A DNA stretch of 64,000 nt from assembly GCA_034401795.1 (NCBI GenBank), contig CM067360.1:120412743-120476742 (forward strand). The letters run 5' to 3'. Below the pieces are notes generated by a model. It was given only the letters and a program-made list of their open reading frames with translations. It was not told where the DNA came from and did not search any database. The translations under genes were made by a program, and so were the position numbers. This document shows, one piece after another, positions 61,095 through 64,000 of the stretch. Within the stretch, counting starts at the first letter, position 1; every line of letters starts with the position of its first letter. This DNA is from Chaetoderma sp. LZ-2023a (taxonomy: Eukaryota > Mollusca > Caudofoveata > Chaetodermatida > Chaetodermatidae).

Positions 61095-62506
61095 GGATAG
61101 ATTATGGTGTATAGATTACATATCATTCATCTCCTGCTGTATTCCCTTATCTGTACCACACTTATCTGCTTTGTATATTACATATCATTCATCTCCTGCT
61201 GTATTCCCTTATCTGTACCACAATTATCTGCTTTGTATATTACATATCATTCATCTCCTGCTGTATTCCCTTATCTGTACCACAATTATCTGCTTTGTAT
61301 ATTACATATCATTCATCTCCTGCTGTATTCCCTTATCTGTACCACAATTATCTGCTTTGTAATATCATTCATCTCCTGCTGTATTCCCTTATCTGTACCA
61401 CAATTATCTGCTTTGTATATTACATATCATTCATCTCCTGCTGTATTCCCTTATCTGTACCACAATTATCTGCTTTGTATATTACATATCATTCATCTCC
61501 TGCTGTATTCCCTTATCTGTACCACACTTATCTGCTTTGTATATTACATATCATTTATCTCCTGCTGTATTCCCTTATCTGTACCACAATTATCTGCTTT
61601 GTATATTACATATCATTCATCTCCTGCTGTATTCCCTTATCTGTACCACAATTATCTGCTTTGTAATATCATTCATCTCCTGTCACGTTCTCTTATCTGT
61701 ATCACAATTATCTGCTTTGTAATATCATTCATCTCCTGCTGTATTCCCTTATCTGTACCACAATTATCTGCTTTGTAATATCATTCATCTCCTGCTGTAT
61801 TCCCTTATCTGTACCACAATTATCTGCTTTGTATATTACATATCATTCATCTTCTGCTGTATTCCCTTATCTGTATCACAATTATCTGCTTTGTATATTA
61901 CATATCATTCATCTCCTGCTGTGTTCCCTTATCTGTATCACAATTATCTGCTTTGTATATTACATATCATTCATCTCCTGCTGTGTTCCCTTATCTGTCC
62001 CACAATTATCTGCTTTGTATATTACATATCATTCATCTCCTGCTGTATTCCCTGATCTGTACCACAATTATCTGCTTTGTAATATCATTCATCTCCTGCT
62101 GTATTCCCTTATCTGTATCACAATTATCTGCTTTGTAATATCATTCATCTCCTGCTGCATTCCCTTATCTGTATCACAATTATCTGCTTTGTATATTACA
62201 TATCATTCATCTCCTGCTGTATTCCCTTATCTGTATCACAATTATCTGCTTTGTATATTACATATCATTCATCTCCTGCTGTATTCCCTTATCTGTACCA
62301 CAATTATCTGCTTTGTATATTACATATCATTCATCTCCTGCTGTATTCCCTTATCTGTATCACAATTATCTGCTTTGTATATTACATATCATTCATCTCC
62401 TGCTGTATTCCCTTATCTGTATCACAATTATCTGCTTTGTATATTACATATCATTTATCTCCTGCTGTATTCCCTTAGCTGTACCACAATTATCTGCTTT
62501 GTAATA
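61095..62506. repeat. Minisatellite, 62/56-bp units, about 23 copies
   Basis: The unit is TATATTACATATCATTCATC, then TCCTGCTGTATTCCCTTATC, then TGTACCACAATTATCTGCTT and TG (62 bp). About six units lack 6 bp (GTAATATC in place of GTATATTACATATC; 56 bp). Point variants are few (CACTTATC, GTGTTCCC, TTTATC), so copies are young or homogenised. Long ORFs on the plus strand come from the repeat itself. It sits inside the intron of the minus-strand host gene. Confidence 0.95.
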
Positions 62507-62614
62507 TCGCGTAAATTGGTGAACAGTGATCGACATAATTTTGTCTCCTCAAGTGATAGTGCGTGATGTCATGTAAGTGCCAATGCATTATATTCCTTAT
62601 GCAATAATCATCTT

Positions 62615-62706
62615 CATGAATATTTTGAAATTAATTTGTCTGGAAGTTGTTGATGTCTATGACGGCAATACATCCCAGTCAAATTAGTTTTAAAATATTC
62701 AACAGT
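62615..62706. repeat. Family B palindrome
   Basis: CATGAATATTTTGAAATTAATTTGTCTGG...ATCCCAGTCAAATTAGTTTTAAAATATTCAACAG. Confidence 0.75.
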
Positions 62707-63757
62707 TTACCTGTATGGTTGCTTTTATACTACATTGTCAAAATATTAGTTGGCACCTCTATGACTGAGCTCATATATCTATGTAGACACGCTAGGTTTC
62801 TTCTGATTGGTTGAAAAGTAAATCACGACAGTAATCATAGGCTGTAGAAATTGATCAACGTTTAACCTACTAAAGCGTGAATATCGTTCGTCGTCGTTAT
62901 GATAAAACGCTAAAATGGCATGGGTGTATTCTGGGTGTCAAATTCTATCATTTGAGTGGTAAGTATAAGATTAGGCGAGTTTTCCTTATAGCAGATCCAA
63001 AGCTGAATCTACGACTAAAATACATAGTTAGAGACCTCTCTCGGTCCTCGGTGCTAACTGAGGAATCCAGTTTCTCAATCAAGCATATGACATAATAATC
63101 AACTTCGTGGTGCATAGTATGACGTCACGATCAATTACATCATGAATGCCGTAAATAAGTTCGCCAGGAACGATTGATTGATGACGGACTAAGCGTTGTT
63201 GTACGGATTGTATGTATTTACTATTTAATAAACATGCTGTTGAATATTTTGAAACTAACTTGACTGGGCGCTGTTATCATACACACCACGTAGTTGATTA
63301 TGTCGTCATATGATTGATGGATAAAGTGGAAAGGTCACTTGAGGATTCCAATTTCTCAGACATTCATATGACAGCATAATCAACGACGTCACGTGTATGG
63401 TGACGTCATAATCAATGTCGTCATAAATTACGTAGATAAGTTCATAGGACCGCTTAATTGATGACGGACTAAGCGTCATAATCAAGTTCGTCACGAACAC
63501 TTAATTGATGGCGGACTATTTAATAAACATACTAGTGAATATTTTGATACTAATTTGACTGGGCGCTGTTGCTGTCATAGGCAGCAAAAACACCCAGTCA
63601 AATTAGTTTCAAAATATTGAACACCTTACCTGTGTACTTTTCTGGAAATTGAGTCGGTGAATTCAGGGATCGGTTGATCCCAAAACAGGAAACGCGTGGG
63701 TGGAGCTTACCTAGAGATGAGCGGAGCATATAGCTAAAACTATATTCATCAATTCAC
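62707..63757. repeat. Serial copies of the family-B-containing dispersed repeat
   Basis: The motif series GACGTCATAATCAA...CGTCATAAATTACGTA...GATTGATGACGGACTAAGCG, then GTACGGATTGTATGTATTTACT and ATTTAATAAACATGCTG, is present about two and a half times (63,070-63,280, 63,360-63,500, 63,510-63,720). A left-arm-only palindrome lies at 63,237-63,278 and a complete one at 63,533-63,624. The right part ends with the GATCGGTTGATCCCAAAACAG...GGTGGAGCTTACCTAGAGATG block. Confidence 0.7.
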
Positions 63758-64000
63758 CTGCCAAAAGAGTATCCTTTTCGTGTCCCGCCAGGCCCTCAGA
63801 CGGATCTTGTACAATTTGAAGAACGGATGATCAATATCTGGATACCGCAGGACACCAATGTCCATGACAGTCTGTTCGTCATGTACACTCTTGGCAAAGA
63901 AACTTCCGAATGAATCAATTCGTGCACCTGTTTCAGCAACCATTCTCCCCAAAGATACAATGTCGATTTTAGTTTCGTCCAAGATATCGGCATCCTGTAT
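63758..64000 (-). CDS. Internal coding exon of an unrecognised host gene (runs off the window)
   Basis: The minus-strand frame is open from the window edge to a strong donor TTGGCAG|GTGAAT (63,758/63,757), ending in phase 0. The protein contains IDIVSLGRMVAETGARIDSF, GSFFAKSVHDEQTVMDIGVL and PFFKLYKIRLRAWRD. Composition is that of a normal folded soluble protein, with no signal peptide or membrane segment in this part. It joins the exon at 59,907 without a frame change. I cannot name the family. The 5' part of the gene lies beyond 64,000. Confidence 0.75.

Noticed and set aside
61095..62506. Regular 62-bp spacing considered as a CRISPR array
   Set aside because: The whole unit is repeated with no unique spacers, and the context is a eukaryotic intron.

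Overview
The window looks like gene-poor, repeat-rich nuclear DNA from a marine invertebrate, most likely a lophotrochozoan and probably a mollusc. No bacterial or organellar genes are visible. The evidence is spliced exons with GT/AG borders, PHD-finger CR1/Jockey-type LINEs, a Ty3/gypsy-type retroelement, a Tc1 transposon, SRCR exons, and two repeat types I associate with mollusc genomes (the 'AGCTCACCTGG...GTCCGTC' repeat and the 'GTGACCTACTTTTCATGGTTCA' array). The species call is inference.

Layout. 1-5.3 kb: palindromic repeats, a BED-type zinc-finger exon remnant (minus), a long dispersed repeat, tandem repeats and a 200-bp inverted repeat. 5.4-11.2 kb: a LINE tail (plus) and a nearly complete but broken LINE (minus) with PHD/SGNH ORF1, endonuclease and reverse transcriptase. 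12-29.3 kb: a large decayed Ty3/gypsy-like element (plus): terminal promoter segment at 13,700, a 2.2-kb leader unit present twice in tandem, gag, protease, RT/RNase H split by a 0.9-kb insert, a truncated integrase, then a 3' module with its own promoter and a two-C2H2-finger ORF. 30-38 kb: palindromic repeats, an intact Tc1 transposon inside a (TA)n tract, and duplicated blocks, one of which preserves the empty Tc1 site. 38.7-55.2 kb: scattered half-SRCR exons (plus) separated by repeats, including an inverted 5' half (47,154 to 43,770) and a direct 3' half (47,161-50,555) of the same gypsy-like family, placed back to back. 50.5-52.4 kb: a second copy of the mollusc-type repeat (minus). 55-64 kb: simple repeats, minisatellites and MITE-like palindromes, many of them in a 3.85-kb intron of a host gene on the minus strand. 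The last two exons of that gene (at least 64,000-63,758 and 59,907-59,779) are in matching phase.

The best-supported functional genes are the Tc1 transposase (full length, DD34E intact), the minus-strand host gene at the right end (family not recognised) and the SRCR exons (some degraded). Almost everything else is mobile-element sequence at different stages of decay. The least familiar item is the two-copy 3' module of the gypsy-like element, whose ORF carries two C2H2 fingers and an internal MARTK segment like the histone H3 N-terminus.
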